A DNA stretch of 64,000 nucleotides, from positions 4,758,083 to 4,822,082 of the forward strand of contig NC_089794.1 of NCBI RefSeq assembly GCF_040412425.1. Direction: 5' to 3'. The notes under the pieces are model-generated. The model had not been told where the DNA came from. It worked only from the letters and a program-made list of their open reading frames with translations, and made no database searches. How positions within the stretch are numbered: position 1 is the first letter of the stretch; the number at the start of each line of letters is the position of its first letter. This document shows positions 1 through 12,359 of this stretch, one piece after another. Made by a program: the position numbers and the translations under genes. This stretch comes from Macrobrachium rosenbergii (Eukaryota; Arthropoda; Malacostraca; Decapoda; Palaemonidae).

Positions 1-1317
1 GTCTCGGGAGAGATTGTTATTCGTGATAGTGAGAGTAACGCAGTTTGTTATATTACGGGTGAAAATGTCACTTGGGACATAGGCTTGCTGGAACAAAAGC
101 AAGATGAAGATAAATTGTTGTCAGATGCTAAGGCATTTCTTAGGGAGTTTCACCGAAGAAAGGGTATAAGTTGCCTTTTTCTGGTCTAGAGTTGGAGAAT
201 AATTTATTGGTGAGAAAAGTTAAGTATAACTTGCGAAGTACTCGAAGCATGGGTAAGATTACACAAATCATCGTGCCAGAGAGTCTAGTACCACAAGTTC
301 TAGACATTGTACATTGTAAATTTGGTTCTCCTCATTTGGGTGTAGACAAGACGTATGAAAACGTCAGGTCAAAGTTCTTTTGGAAAAATATGTTTTCCGC
401 AGTAGAAGCCTTTGTGAAGAAGTGCGCTATTTGCAATGCGAATAAGCCAGCGACGACAGTGTCTTGTCGTTTGGGTTCATATCCCATACCACATAGGCCG
501 TTTCAGAGAGTGCATATGGATATTCTGGGTAACTTCTCAGAGTCCGCTTATGGTTATAGACATTTATTAGTAGTTGTTGATGAGTTGACTCGCTTTGTCG
601 AGATTTTCCCACTGAAATACAAATCAGCTGAGGAAGTTGCTATAGCGTTTTTAAGGGGATAATTTGTCGATATGGTGTTCCTGAATGTCTGATCACAGAC
701 AATGGTAGGGAGTTTATTAATAAGACTTTAGACGGTCTTGCTAATTTGTTGGGGATAAAGAAAGTATCTATAATCCCGTATAGACCTGAAGCGAATGGGT
801 TGTATGAGAGGGCGAATCGAAAAGTAATCGAAGCTTTGCGCATGACGGTGGGAGGTTCCGATACACATTGGGACAGATCTTTGGATGAAGTGCGATATAG
901 TATCAATACTATGATGAATGACACAATTAAGATATCTCCAGCAGAAGCTTTGTATGGATACAAGTTGAAAGGACCTTTTGATTTGTTACCAGAGAGTGTT
1001 CAGGGTGATGTTACGGTCACTTCATTGATAAATACAGCGAGAGAAAGATTTGCACGTATCAGTAAAGAACTTGAACTTAGTTCGCGTGCAATGGTAGAGA
1101 AAAGTAACGCGAAATCGAGGGAGTAGTTTTTTCGATGGGTGATAGAGTGTTTGTTAAAGTGAATGTTCGGAATGATCTGAATTATAAGTTAAGTCCGAAG
1201 TTCCACGGACCTTTTGAGATTGTAGAGATCAAAAGAGGGAATAGATTTGTAGTTAAAGATGTAAACACTGGAGTGACGAAATTGACCCATATTTCGAAGT
1301 TGAAGAAAGTTGGGATG
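1..1317 (+). pseudogene. Ty3/gypsy pol remnant: end of linker, integrase and C-terminal domain
   Basis: This is the 3' part of a retrotransposon pol gene whose integrase would insert element cDNA into the genome. The reading frame changes at least three times: frame 1 to about position 160, frame 3 to 662, frame 2 to 1126 and frame 1 to 1320. Visible in order are an H-C-C zinc-binding domain (HLGV near 334, CAIC near 425), the integrase core with its first acidic residue in HMDILG (near 515), the second in ITDNGREF (near 693) and the glutamate in GLYERANR (near 800), then a small basic C-terminal domain (GDRVFVKV to HISKLKKV, 1138-1311). All three D,D,E residues are readable, so decay is mostly by frameshift. 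The element starts upstream of the window, so gag, protease and RT are not seen. Family assignment to Ty3/gypsy is firm; the clade is not determined. Confidence 0.9.
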
Positions 1318-1319
1318 TA

Positions 1320-1457
1320 ATGGAACATTTGTATATAGTTAGAGGGATAAATGGGTTAATATTTATATATATGATATTTTTTTTTTTTTTTTGTCTCTTG
1401 TTCATTTTGGATGTTGAAGTTCTTAATCATTTGTTTTCGAATGATTTTGGGAATTGA
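1320..1457 (+). CDS. short hydrophobic ORF overlapping the pol stop (possible env leader)
   Basis: The ATG shares bases with the integrase stop codon (TAATG at 1318-1322). The 45-residue product has a hydrophobic stretch at about residues 13-31, partly encoded by a 16-base T run, and then stops. A hydrophobic leader directly after integrase is what an env-type third ORF would show, because Env proteins need a signal peptide. The frame through the T run is unreliable, since homopolymer length errors are common. It could also be chance AT-rich sequence. Confidence 0.35.
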   Translation: MEHLYIVRGINGLIFIYMIFFFFFCLLFILDVEVLNHLFSNDFGN

Positions 1458-2625
1458 GACATGGGCTAATTTCATACGAGATTTGACCCAGGTGTGAGTG
1501 TGTTAGTGTGTTATTGTGTTATGATGTATTTCATCATCTGACGCAATGTGTGTGTTGTTTAGATTTTTTTTTGGGGAGGTACTTAGTATATCGGACCGAA
1601 CAAGTCTGATCTTTTCTTTCGGGTTGGGAGATCGTATTTGAGTATTTGGATTTTTTTCAGTTTTTTTTTTTTTAAAAATGAAGGGAGCTGTATTGCGAGT
1701 AATTGTAGTTGTTGAGAGTTAGTCAGGTGTTGCGTCAAATGCTATTTTGCTAAGAGTTAGTAGGTGTTTCATGTCTTTACGAGATATGATACCTTTTTAG
1801 TGTTCGGATAAGATTCTGATATTTTTTTTTTCTGTTTGGATAGAATTTTTTTGTGAGTGAGTTCCGTAGAGTTGTTGTGTGCTTAGTAGTGAGTTGACTG
1901 TGACTATTCTGAGATACACACTTGGAATTAGTTCACATTGTGAGTGTTTACTTTTGCATTAGTAGTATTGTTTGGTTCAGTAACATGAAACCTTTTTGTT
2001 ATTAGACCTTTTTCGAGTGTTTTTGGGAGACTCAGTAGTGACATGGGATAGAGTAGAGACCATGTTCATTTTGGGAGATCAATGTCAAGGTTCGGGAGTT
2101 GATTGTAAGACGAGTTGTACTTTAGTTAGAGAGAGGTGTGTGTGTGACAGTAGTATTTTCCAGTTGCGAGTTGTGTCTGTGGGTGGTTGTGAATTATCAT
2201 TAGTTCATAGACAGACTCCGACAGAGTGTGACTTTAGACAGTTCCTGCGAGATTACCACATTGAGTCCACCAGTACTCTTCCTGCCGTGTTTTTACAAGG
2301 AGTATGCAGTTACAATGATGTGCCAGAGCAACAAGTCGACATCATTCGTTCTTCAAGAGTCCAAGCTGTTTGATGCTCATCCGTGTGATGTCTACGGAAT
2401 TTTCGTACTTAGCCGTGCTGTATTCAACAGTTCCGAGAAGATAATTATGCGTCATACGCATAACGAGCATTTGCAGTGGAGGTACCTACAACCAAGATGC
2501 CAATGACGGTTCCACCGTTGGAAGACATTGACGATTCCGTGATGTTCCAGTATCAGGAATATATTATGCCGACAATTTTAATTGTCTTAATAGCTATTTT
2601 ACTGATAATTCTTGTTGTGGGGTAG
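1458..2625 (+). pseudogene. env-like post-pol region ending in a membrane segment (broken)
   Basis: The region between integrase and the 3' non-coding part contains ORF pieces in two frames. A 125-codon piece (1996-2373) is cysteine-rich, with six cysteines between residues 29 and 56. A 92-codon piece (2228-2506) lies in another frame. A 43-codon piece (2497-2625) ends with a long run of I, L, V and A residues (ILIVLIAILLIILVV) two residues before its stop. A cysteine-rich ectodomain followed by a C-terminal transmembrane anchor is the layout of retroviral-type Env proteins, some of which occur in invertebrate gypsy elements. I see no clear furin site or fusion peptide. The pieces are separated by stops and frame changes, so no intact protein is encoded. 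Assignment rests on position and topology, not on a recognised family motif. Confidence 0.4.
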
Positions 2626-3790
2626 TAAAGCTTATTCGTGTTTGTAAGATTACATGTAAAGGCTCTAAGAACTCAACCCCAGTGACTTTGGAAGTGCGTC
2701 ATGAGAGCAGTCCTTAAAGCTGCAGTGCAGTAGACATTGCTAATTGAGCATAGCTCTATTCTGTTATGTTTTATACATATGCTTTTGTTTTAGTTTGCCG
2801 TTAAGGAGAGCGAGACGCTCTTATGTGGTGGTGAGCTCTATTTCAGAAAATATGGCTGCTACAATTTTAAAGGACACATATATGCATTTCATAGCTTCAA
2901 TGCTTTAAGATGTGATGAAAGAATTTATGGAGTCAGATGGAAGTAGGTCGAGAGACTCGAGGTAAAATCTTTGTGTTCAGCAAATAGTTTGATTCCTCAG
3001 CAATATTGCCAGTCAGGTGATCTCCGAAGTGTTATGTATATTCGTGAGTACGTGCGTTAATTTGATCTAGATTACGCCAAAATCTGCCCTAAAAGTGAGT
3101 TTGATCGTTCATTAACGTGATAGAACTGCAGTTGTCTAGACGTAGCTTTGGAGAGGATCCAGGCTTTGAATCGGCAGATAAGGTAGAGTTTGAAATCTCT
3201 GTTTTTATGGGAGGAAATTGAACTTGTGATTTTTTACCATGATTTTCTAATCATTATGAACTTTTGAACTGGTGTGGGAGATTTAATATGAATATTCATA
3301 CCTCTTTTGTATTATTGTTTTGACATGTTACGTTTGCCATATCTTGGCTATGCATTTTACACTTTCCATTATTGTGTTTTGCATTTCATATATTTTTGGG
3401 AGTTTTCTATTATGTTTAATTCTTCCGACAGATGTCTGTGGACAGATGTCGGTGGACAGAGTGGATAGTGTGGACTGTTTCGAATAACATGTGGTAGACT
3501 GTTTTTTTGACATGACTAATTATTGATTTGGGAGTATGTGTGAGTTTGGATATTTTCAGGCTATTAGCCATAGTGAGACTTCTTTAATCAGAAGTGTTTT
3601 ACAGTTCAGAGTTTAGTTATCTAACTCGATATTTCATTTATTATGCATTTTAATCTTTGCTTTGTTTTATTCATTTCTTGTTGGGTTATTTGAATAATAA
3701 ACCTATTTTTGTAGAAACTATTGCGTTTCTTTAAATGGTCCATTTAATTGATTTGGTGAGAATGAGTGCGATTCGGGTGGGTGAACTTCG
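2626..3790 (+). other. 3' non-coding part of the gypsy element, presumed 3' LTR
   Basis: No coding signal is seen here. The sequence is TG-rich and ends near an AATAAA polyadenylation-type signal (3696-3701), followed by sequence that leads into GA repeats at 3799. This is where a 3' LTR should be, but the 5' LTR lies outside the window, so LTR borders cannot be set by comparison. Confidence 0.4.
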
Positions 3791-3798
3791 GAAAAGTT

Positions 3799-3860
3799 GA
3801 GAGAGAGAGAGAGAGGCGATACACGGAGAGAGAGAGAGAGAGAGAGAGGCGATACACGGT

Positions 3861-3904
<44 letters not shown>

Positions 3905-3916
3905 GAGAAAGAGAGT
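3799..3916 (+). repeat. (GA)n with an interspersed 10-base spacer
   Basis: GA tracts are separated twice by the same spacer, GCGATACACG, which gives a small higher-order repeat. Confidence 0.9.
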
Positions 3917-4024
3917 AGATGTAAGTGTTATCGTGAGCGAACGTTCATACGCCTCCGTTTCATGAAGAAAGATCGTTAGAGCACGTTACGTACACTTTCA
4001 AAAAAGTGTTAATTCTGTCCTGGT

Positions 4025-4140
<116 letters not shown>

Positions 4141-4212
4141 TGAATGTTTATATATTTGTCTGGACACTATAGAAATCCAAACCGCTTGACAGACCCAAAC
4201 AAAATTTTGCAC

Positions 4213-4402
4213 ACAGCCTCTGTCATCCCGAAAGGCTTACAGCCCATAATCAGACCCTTATAGACTTCACTTTAGGGGGTATGGAATGTTAGGAGCAGGC
4301 ATCCATGTCAACTAATTAATATGACCCCTACTGAACAGATTTCAGGTGGATGCCCATTGATTTGGGTCTTTTTAATTTTTTTATGCCAAAAACAAAATGG
4401 CC
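4213..4402 (+). repeat. left terminal inverted repeat of the 5.9 kb element
   Basis: The reverse complement of this stretch matches 9895-10083. The best blocks are around 4250-4285 and 4330-4362, and one ends in ACAAAATGG at 4393-4401 (matched by CCATTTTGT at 9898-9906). Confidence 0.7.
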
Positions 4403-7400
4403 GGACAAATAGAAAATGTATAACTGCGAAAATGTGTGCACATAACTTCAATTTTACTGAAGCTGTGGTTCTGAAATTTGACATATCCTCGCAGTAATAC
4501 CAGTAAAGTGTCCAAGAAGTATTAAGCCATTCCATAAACGAATTGATAAAGTTATATACAGATCAGTCACAAATAAGTACAAAAAAACTCAAAGCTGAAC
4601 TCGGTTAATCTTCAAATCACGCGACTTATCTTGACTTTTACTGTGGGTATATTTCTGCAGTTTTTTTTATATATTTCGCTCCACTGATACCAGTGAGATA
4701 TCCTGCAAATATAATGCCAAACTATACATATTTGATGAAATTATGTGCATATTTATATACAATAGTCAGATTTGACCATTAAAAAAGAAGGGGCATATTT
4801 TAACCTTTACCAAACATATCGTTCTGAAATGTTGCATTTATGTTTCATTGATGCCTATGAATTATCCTAAATATATTGATGCAAAGATATATCATGCCAC
4901 ACCATAATGATTGGGTGAAATTATGTTTTAATCACTTGCTAAAATAATTTATCATATACAATTTCTGAATGTTTGCAGGATGTGGTGACCTGAGTTGAGC
5001 TTCAACATGGAATCCCAGGTAAAATGCCAGAGCCAAAAGCGGAGTTCTGACACAAGTACTGACTGGAAGAAACCAACGAGAAACCTTGGAGACACCAGAA
5101 TTCAATGAGTCCATGAAGCCATTGCAGAGCACAAGAAGTACAATGACTCTGAGAACTTGCACAGAGTCGAAAGAATTCAAAACATTGACTTTAAGGAAAT
5201 CACAAAACAGACTGAAGTCCTGAATCACAAAGACTGCTATTCGACGTTTACAAGTTTGTTCAAAATAACTCGACTCAGGAAAAAGTATGAAAGCACCCTT
5301 GCCACATTAAGCAGTGCACCTGAGAGAAGTTCACCACCGAGACCAACCCTACTCAGTAAACTGTCCATTATGGACACTGATTTGTACATCTTCTGCCAAG
5401 AGAAAAGCAGCAAACAAACGTATTTGGTTGCTACCTTTGATGTTTCTGACAAAATTCTCCAAGGAGCTTAAACAGACCCTGTGTTGCAGTGTCGCCTGGC
5501 AGGAGTAAGTGATCTTGTGGCTGCTGATGCCTGGTATCATCTTCTGTGTTATGCACAGCTCAATAGAAAAGCATCAAAATCCAGTACAAGCACAACTCAA
5601 ACGTCCCGGATATCTGCTGTGGGAAAGTTGCATCTGAAGTATTGACTGGACTTGTCTGAGGTGAAATCTATACACTTCAAGACCTTTGAGAAAGGTACAG
5701 GTGTTTGCTCAGCAAATTCGGCATTGACACTGGACCATACCGGGACAATATATCCCGCTTCAAAGAAAAGCTACACTGACTTCTTCCAGGACAGATCAAC
5801 TTCGTACCTCAACTCGATCCACATCAACCACAATTGTTGTTTTTCACACTGTCATCTAAGATCACTGTTCAGACACTGAAGAGGTGCTCGGATGATATGG
5901 AGACAAAGAGAAATATGGATGATCTTCGGCCAACCCAGTTCTCGTGCTCAGAGACAGAAGAGTTGTTGACCTTGCATCACTGCACCTTACGCATTAGAGG
6001 TGACATCAGTTCTCGTCCATTCCTAAATAATTGCACATCAGTTAGTAAGGATAGTGCCGAAAAGGTTGTACCGGAGAGCTTGTTTCTATTCCACAGTATT
6101 TTGCTGTCTGGGGAAGTGGATGGACAGGCTGACGATAAATTTGTGAAGCGAACTGCTTTGAGCATAAGTCAAGACCTGGTCTACGCAGTGTTGAAGCACA
6201 AAAAGCTCACACCAAAACATGTTGGACTTGGCCTAGCAATTCATCAGGCTACACGTTCAAAATCGTTGATTAACTCGTCCATCACACAGGACACTGTCCC
6301 AGCTATGACCAGATATGCAGACTGGACACAACTCTTGGAGTTCAAAATCTGCAACACTCTGCAACACTTCGCAGATTGCAACAACACTCCTGTCCCTTCA
6401 AATATATCATCCAATAAGTTTTGCCAATACGCTGCTGATAACATTGACATTATCAAAGAAATGTTAGATGGTATGGGATGTTTCATGCAACACAGATGAT
6501 AGTTTACCAGAGTGATCCCTCAACATCAGCAACAGGGAGTACTTCCTCTTGGAAAGTCAAGGTCCTTGGAGGTCCCTCCCAAACTTCATCATTTGGAGAA
6601 AGTCATTTGCCAATCTTCTCAAGAAGATCCTAAATTCACAGCCACCTTGAATGAGACGATGTTTACCCCAGAAGATCAGGTGTCTGATGAAGCTTCTGCC
6701 TGAGATATGGCCTGGATTCTCTCTCACATCCATGGCTCCAGCAGTGGTGATGTGCCAGCGTGGACCGGGTTCAACCAAGTTACAACACAAGAAAAACATG
6801 AGCTTTGCACAATCGGGTATTTGCCTCTCCTCAATTCCCCGGCCCATGAGAACAACACGCTGTGGACAGTTATGATGCGATGCCTGAGGATTTCCAACAT
6901 TATAAATCCTGGCCAGTCTCTGGTCATCACTCTGGACCAGCAGCTGTACTGCAAGACCAAGGAAATACAGTGGGTGAACAGTAATGAATGCAAAACGATA
7001 TTCTTGTGACTTGGGGGTTCCACATTGTCAAGAATTTCATGTGCGTGATTGGAAGTCACTTTGCAGACTCTGGTCTTACTGAAGTGTGGACAGAGAGTTC
7101 AGTTTTTGTAGAGAATACAACTCAAAATAACATGCAGGCCAAATGGTACAACAGGGCTATTCGTGCACACAAACTAACATTTGAAGCTGTTTCGAAAACA
7201 CTCTGGTCGACATTCATCGTATGGGCTAAAGATCACCAAGTAGAAGAAGCTGAGCTCCAAACATAGAAGCTTTGGAAGCACACAATGAGCAAGATGTGAC
7301 CAGCAACAAAGTCAAAGCACTGAAAGACACAGTTCAGCACTCCAGAATAACAAGACTGTTGGAAGACTTCCAAGAGACACTACCACCCACTTCCAGATTT

Positions 7401-8769
7401 TGGGTGATGTACATCAAAATGTTCTCCATCTTGTTGCAGTTCCTTTGCGGCAATGTTACCCTGGTTTGCTCAGTATGACTACACAAACTACACTCGCTAG
7501 GGAGCAGTTTATCTTGCTGACATTATGATCCTTGAAACAAGCCACCCTGATGTTCAACAGGAGTTCATGAATGGAAATTTTGTGGTCAAGACAACCAATA
7601 ACACATTTGATCAGCTATCGACGGATCAAGCCTTAGAGCATGTCAACAAAGTCGACAAAGTTGCTGGTGGTCTTGTATAAATAACGAGATCAGAAGGGGC
7701 AAGAGATCAATGGTGCCCCACACTCAGCGAACGGAGCAGAATTGTAGATGACACAAGTGCCATGTTGGACATGCATGCTACAGATGAAGACCACAACCCT
7801 TTCTATGTAAAAGAAGCTGGACCCTCAAGATTAAAGTGGGACAAGGATGATGTTCAGAAGAATGTGAACCAACTGAAGAGATTCAGCATTTTTCAACACC
7901 AAATTCCAACTGTCATTAGCCTGGCCACTTGAGATGTAGCTCAAATAATGGAACGTTTTCTGACAGCACACGCACAAATTGAAAGAATTTGTGGGCTTAA
8001 GTCTCATCATGAAAAAAGTGGGATTCCATGGCAAGCCCAGGACAGTCAAAAAGCGTGACGCTGAAAAGCATGTATCAGGTCCAGAAGAAAAATTCGGTTC
8101 TGAAACAAAAACACGTCAAAGCAGACCTTAACCTCTTTCAACGCTTGCTTGTTTTGAAAGAAGCTGGACGCGAGGTGGACCTGAAGGAAATCCTCAGCCA
8201 CGAACTTTTGCCAGTTCTCCTATCACTTGCAGACACATCTGGAGCAATGCGATCCACAAACAAAGCAGCTCTCGGAAATATCCTTCAGACAAGAACAACT
8301 GTAGAGAAACAATCGATGATAGCAAATCTGAAAACTTATGTAATCATTGATGGTCAGGCACTTGTTCAAGCAATCGGCAAACCTGCAAATGCCCACAATT
8401 TTGGACAACTCAGTTCATCACATCCATCTTCAGTCACTTCAGTGACACTTGCTCCAGAGTTGACGTAGTGTTTGATAGGCATGAAGCAAATGCCATCAAG
8501 GACACCACTTGGATTTTACAGACTGAGAAAACCTGGCCAATACAGTTGCAAAGTGGACAACAGGGGTGTGCCATTACCCATCAACTGGATGCAATTTATT
8601 GACCTTCCAGAGAAAAAGCAAGACCTGGAACACTTTTTGAGCATGGAACTCTTTCGTCAAGCAAGGTTGACTCAACCGAATTGTGAAGTCGTGACATCTG
8701 GCGGATTCCATGACAGAACAGTTGTGGAGTCATCCTGCGGAACGGACTTCAACTTCCTCAAATCTAACC

Positions 8770-9075
8770 ACGATAAAGCTGATACCAGGACACTGTTACA
8801 TGCCAAGTCTGTGACAGAACTTGGGTTTGAGCATCTGATCATTTGTTCCAGGGACACAAACGTCCTTGTTCTCCTTGTTCATTTTGCCAGTGACTTATCT
8901 GGAGAGCTTTGGTTCCAAAAGGAACAGCGAAGCAACAGAGCTTTGTTGCTGTGCACGCTGTAGACCTTGATCCAGCTCTCCGCTACAATCTTCCAGCATT
9001 CCATGCCCTCTCTGGCTGTGGCACAGTCAGCCAATTTTGTGGCATTGGCAAAACAATAGCATGGAAAACGTTCAC
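8770..9075 (+). other. XPG-I / helix-hairpin-helix-like nuclease motifs within the decayed gene
   Basis: The segment NHDKADTRTLLHAK (codons near 8769) followed 20 residues later by SRDTNVLVLL (near 8847) resembles the acidic metal-binding part of FEN1/XPG nucleases. It is followed in another frame by HALSGCGTVSQFCGIGK (near 9005), which resembles the helix-two-turn-helix DNA-binding loop. Family members usually have more acidic residues at these places (EAD, DTDV, GCDT are expected from the pattern). Here K, N and G appear instead, so this copy is probably catalytically dead even apart from the frameshifts. Confidence 0.6.
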
Positions 9076-9453
9076 CAAGGACTGTCCCTTACTGGATGGG
9101 CTCGGAAACGGCACACTTACCGAAAGAACATTGACAGTTGTAGAGAGCTTCATCTGCAGACTGTATTCAAACAATGAAAACAACACAAACATCAATGACA
9201 TGCATTTCAAAATGTTTCTCAAAGGTTACAAAGAACCAGAGAAGTTGCCACTAACCCGTTCTTCTCTGAAGCTGCATATCAAGCGAGCACACTATCAGTG
9301 TACAATTTCACTCTCTTCACTGATCACACAACCAGATATACAGTATCTTCCTCGGTGGGAAATGGATGGAACAAGGACGGTACAACTGGAAATATACTTC
9401 CTCATTTGATGAGTGATATATCATTTCCAGTGGTTTACCTCAAGCTTACACAA

Positions 9454-9555
9454 TGCCAGTGTAAGAACTGTGAATCTCACAGATGCAGTTGTTGTCTTAA
9501 AGAGCTGAGATGTACAGCTGGTTGTGGTTGCGCTGACGGAACTTGTCAAAATCCT
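9454..9555 (+). other. CXC (tesmin/TSO1-like) cysteine motif
   Basis: Eleven cysteines are packed into 32 residues: CQCKNC, CSCC, C, CGC and CQNP. This matches the half-repeat of CXC domains, zinc-binding DNA-contact modules known from tesmin, LIN54/Mip120 and some transposases. The reading frame stays open to a TAG at 9583-9585, which is probably the true C-terminus. Confidence 0.7.
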
Positions 9556-9894
9556 TTGAACAGCGCCCAAGATGACTCAGACTAGACCACAGAAGACTGA
9601 TGTCATGTTAATATTATCCCAACACAGTTTTTCCTTAAATCAAAAGAACCTCATTAAAGCATGTCCGTACATTTGTACAAGGCATTAAGATGTAATTTTT
9701 TTGTTGGATTTTCAGAGCATTTTTTCATGTTTGTCTCTCCATAGGGAAAGAAATAGATAAGATATTGTTTGGATCTTTTGAGGATGTGTTTATTATTATT
9801 ATAATATGTTCAAAAATACAGCAAATTTCATAATGTTAACTTAAAAATAAATACAAAGTTGTCATTTTATTATCATCCAGAGTTTTTGATAATG

Positions 9895-10083
9895 GCGTCC
9901 ATTTTGTTTTGGCTGTATGATATTTAAAAAGCCCAAATTTAATGGGCATCCACTTGAAGTATGTTCACTATGGACCACTTTAACAGTCTGACATGGATGC
10001 CAACTCCTGGCATTCCATACTCCCTAAAGTGATTTCTAGGCCCCTTTTCAGATTTTGCCTCTAGTCTATTACCCTGTGGCAGA
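9895..10083 (-). repeat. right terminal inverted repeat of the 5.9 kb element
   Basis: Reverse complement of the left repeat at 4213-4402. Easily seen pairs are AATGGGCATCCACTTGAA (9940-9957) and GACATGGATGCCAACTCC (9989-10006). Confidence 0.7.
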
Positions 10084-10085
10084 CA

Positions 10086-11491
10086 TACAAACACAGAAAA
10101 AACAAATGAAATTTTTGTTGTTACGTCACCTTTTCCTTCAGTGCTTTATGGGTTAATTCTCATTTTTCACCTGATTTACCTACATCAATAAATCCAAATC
10201 CCATTTATAACATCAATATTTCATTAGCATTTACGTGAATTTTGATCATAATTTATGAGAATTATTAATATAATTGTTTATTACCTCGATAAAGTCAACA
10301 TTGAAAACCTATATCGGTTTAAATGAGGGTTGGAGTTAATTATCGGCAACAAGAGTGGTGGGGAGCAAGAAACAGCGGACGAAATGTTGCCAGTTAACCA
10401 TATACAAGCCTTCCCAATTCTATCTTAGCATCCTGTAAATTTGATCGAAGAATTAAGTAATGTTTTTCATACAATCACAAAAATAGTCTATGTATGAAAA
10501 TACGAAACATCAACTTAAATTTGGTGATTCACAAACTTTTATTTCAAATGGACACCTGGCAACTACATCAACCCCTGAACAGCAAAACTGGAAGAGTAGC
10601 TACCAGTCAATTCACACCTATTGCTGCATTCTCGTTATTTAGGGAAATAAAATTTTTGTTTATGATTATTTATTAGAATGATATATATTTATTTCTATTT
10701 TTTATCAACGTGTATTTATTCAAAACAATATATAACTTTTTGTCTTAAATTCCTCCTCTAAGGGAATGTTTTTGTTTGTGATACGTTATTACGCCATTAC
10801 CATAGGTACGAATTGACCGTTAGGTGCTCACCAAACCTTGCTTTGTACAGGCTGATACAGTTGCCATACGAACATACATAGCGGTAATTTTTTGCTATCG
10901 TTCCGTGTAACCTTATACTAAATGCTGCGTTTATAAATTTGATGTCATTATAAAGATAATGAGTTGTTATTTATTATGCTATGTTAAAAACACCACCAAA
11001 ACAATATAAAGCATTATGTATCACGAGTTGAAGTTAGCCCTATTGGAAAATGTTTTGCAACTTTTTTTCTTAATTCACCAAAAATCGCTAAACAGAGATA
11101 CCTAATTTTTTTTATTCGGTACAAACGTCAAATAAATTGCCCTTCTTTTTGATATTTGTGTTAGGTGTGATATGACAAAGGGCAGTGAAATAAGGCAAAA
11201 TGTACGAACGAGTTGTAGATTATAGGTAGGTGACACCTGTTGGTTACTATTTTTCAAAAAAGCACAAAAAATAGTTATATTGAAATATCTAACTTTTATT
11301 TACACAATAAGAAAATTCAATACTTTTCGTTTCCAAAGAATTCCGATGACTAATGAGAAGGTGGAAGACTAGTTGCTCCAGCAATTCATTTAATAATAGG
11401 AAAAGGTGCAGCAAGGTGTAAAAGAGTAAAGTCTAAATAATTCTAATAAAAAAAGATGTATATTCTTATACAATATTAATTAATGAGTTAG

Positions 11492-11496
<5 letters not shown>
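10086..11496. other. AT-rich intergenic sequence, nothing recognised
   Basis: No ORF with family features, no internal repeat and no tRNA-like sequence was seen on either strand. Confidence 0.5.
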
Positions 11497-11529
<33 letters not shown>

Positions 11530-11551
11530 CGTGTTAGGAAAAACAAAGATG

Positions 11552-11576
<25 letters not shown>
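11497..11576. repeat. two (GA)n tracts
   Basis: GA tracts at 11497-11526 and 11551-11576 are separated by 24 bp of unique sequence. Confidence 0.95.
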
Positions 11577-11582
<6 letters not shown>

Positions 11583-11684
11583 TTCAGAGTTTCTCCCGGC
11601 AGCACCAGGTTGGTCAGCTAGAGAGAGATATATATAAGTTTATAAGATTTTATTCAGAGTTTTTCCTCGGCAGCACCAGGTTGG
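11577..11684. repeat. 71-bp-spaced direct duplication
   Basis: TTTTATTCAGAGTTT followed by a CCGGCAGCACCAGGTTGG-like sequence occurs at 11577-11613 and again at 11648-11684. The reverse complement ends ...CTCTGAATAAAA, similar in style to the Penelope-like 3' ends at 35.9 and 38.2 kb. Confidence 0.8.
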
Positions 11685-12087
<403 letters not shown>

Positions 12088-12359
12088 ACATAATACATGA
12101 TGGCTGAGTAGTGGAGCCTCAGCTCATTTTGCTAAGATATGTTGATTACTCCAGGTCTAAGGTCCCAGCCAGTCTAGCCTGCAAAACAATGTCTTGAATA
12201 TCTATTTGTTTCCCTAAATTAACTAGGATACCCGTCTCATTTGTGGTGGAAGGTGCATAGTAAGGTCAAGAAACATTATTATGGGAAGAGGCAATAATCT
12301 ATAGACAGTACATATAATTCAAGTAAAAAATGCAGCCAAAGTTTCTTCGGCACAATCGA

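Larger units (their letters stand above)
5007..9585 (+). pseudogene. large multi-domain protein, XPG/FEN1-like nuclease plus CXC domain (decayed)
   Basis: One gene of about 1,500 codons can be followed through many frame changes and stops. The first plausible ATG is at 5007, with a TGA about 35 codons later. The N-terminal part (5007-5700) has scattered Cys/His residues (CIFCQE-like text near 5390). The middle part (5834-7270) contains AADNIDI and a following motif near 6432-6500. The C-terminal part carries an XPG-I/H3TH-like segment and ends in a CXC cysteine motif. I recognise this order from a multicopy, largely uncharacterised protein family in invertebrate genomes; I know of no established biochemical function. 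Multiple breaks mean this copy cannot make a full protein. The surrounding inverted repeats suggest the family is carried by transposons. Whether the protein itself moves the element is unknown. Confidence 0.7.
4210..10085 (+). mobile_element. ~5.9 kb TIR element carrying an XPG-like/CXC protein gene
   Basis: Two diverged inverted copies of the same ~180 bp sequence (about 4213-4402 and 9895-10083) bracket one decayed gene on the + strand. The shared core in the left copy includes CTTTAGGGGGTATGGAATG, GGCATCCATGTCA and GGATGCCCATTGATTTGGG; the right copy has the matching complements. This is the layout of a DNA transposon. No DDE/D transposase is recognisable; the only gene present encodes a large protein with nuclease-like and CXC motifs. 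Similarity between the repeats fades outward, so exact ends and a target-site duplication could not be fixed. Confidence 0.65.

Noticed and set aside
4308..4535. Minus-strand 75-codon ORF
   Set aside because: It lies mostly in the terminal inverted repeat and is explained by it.
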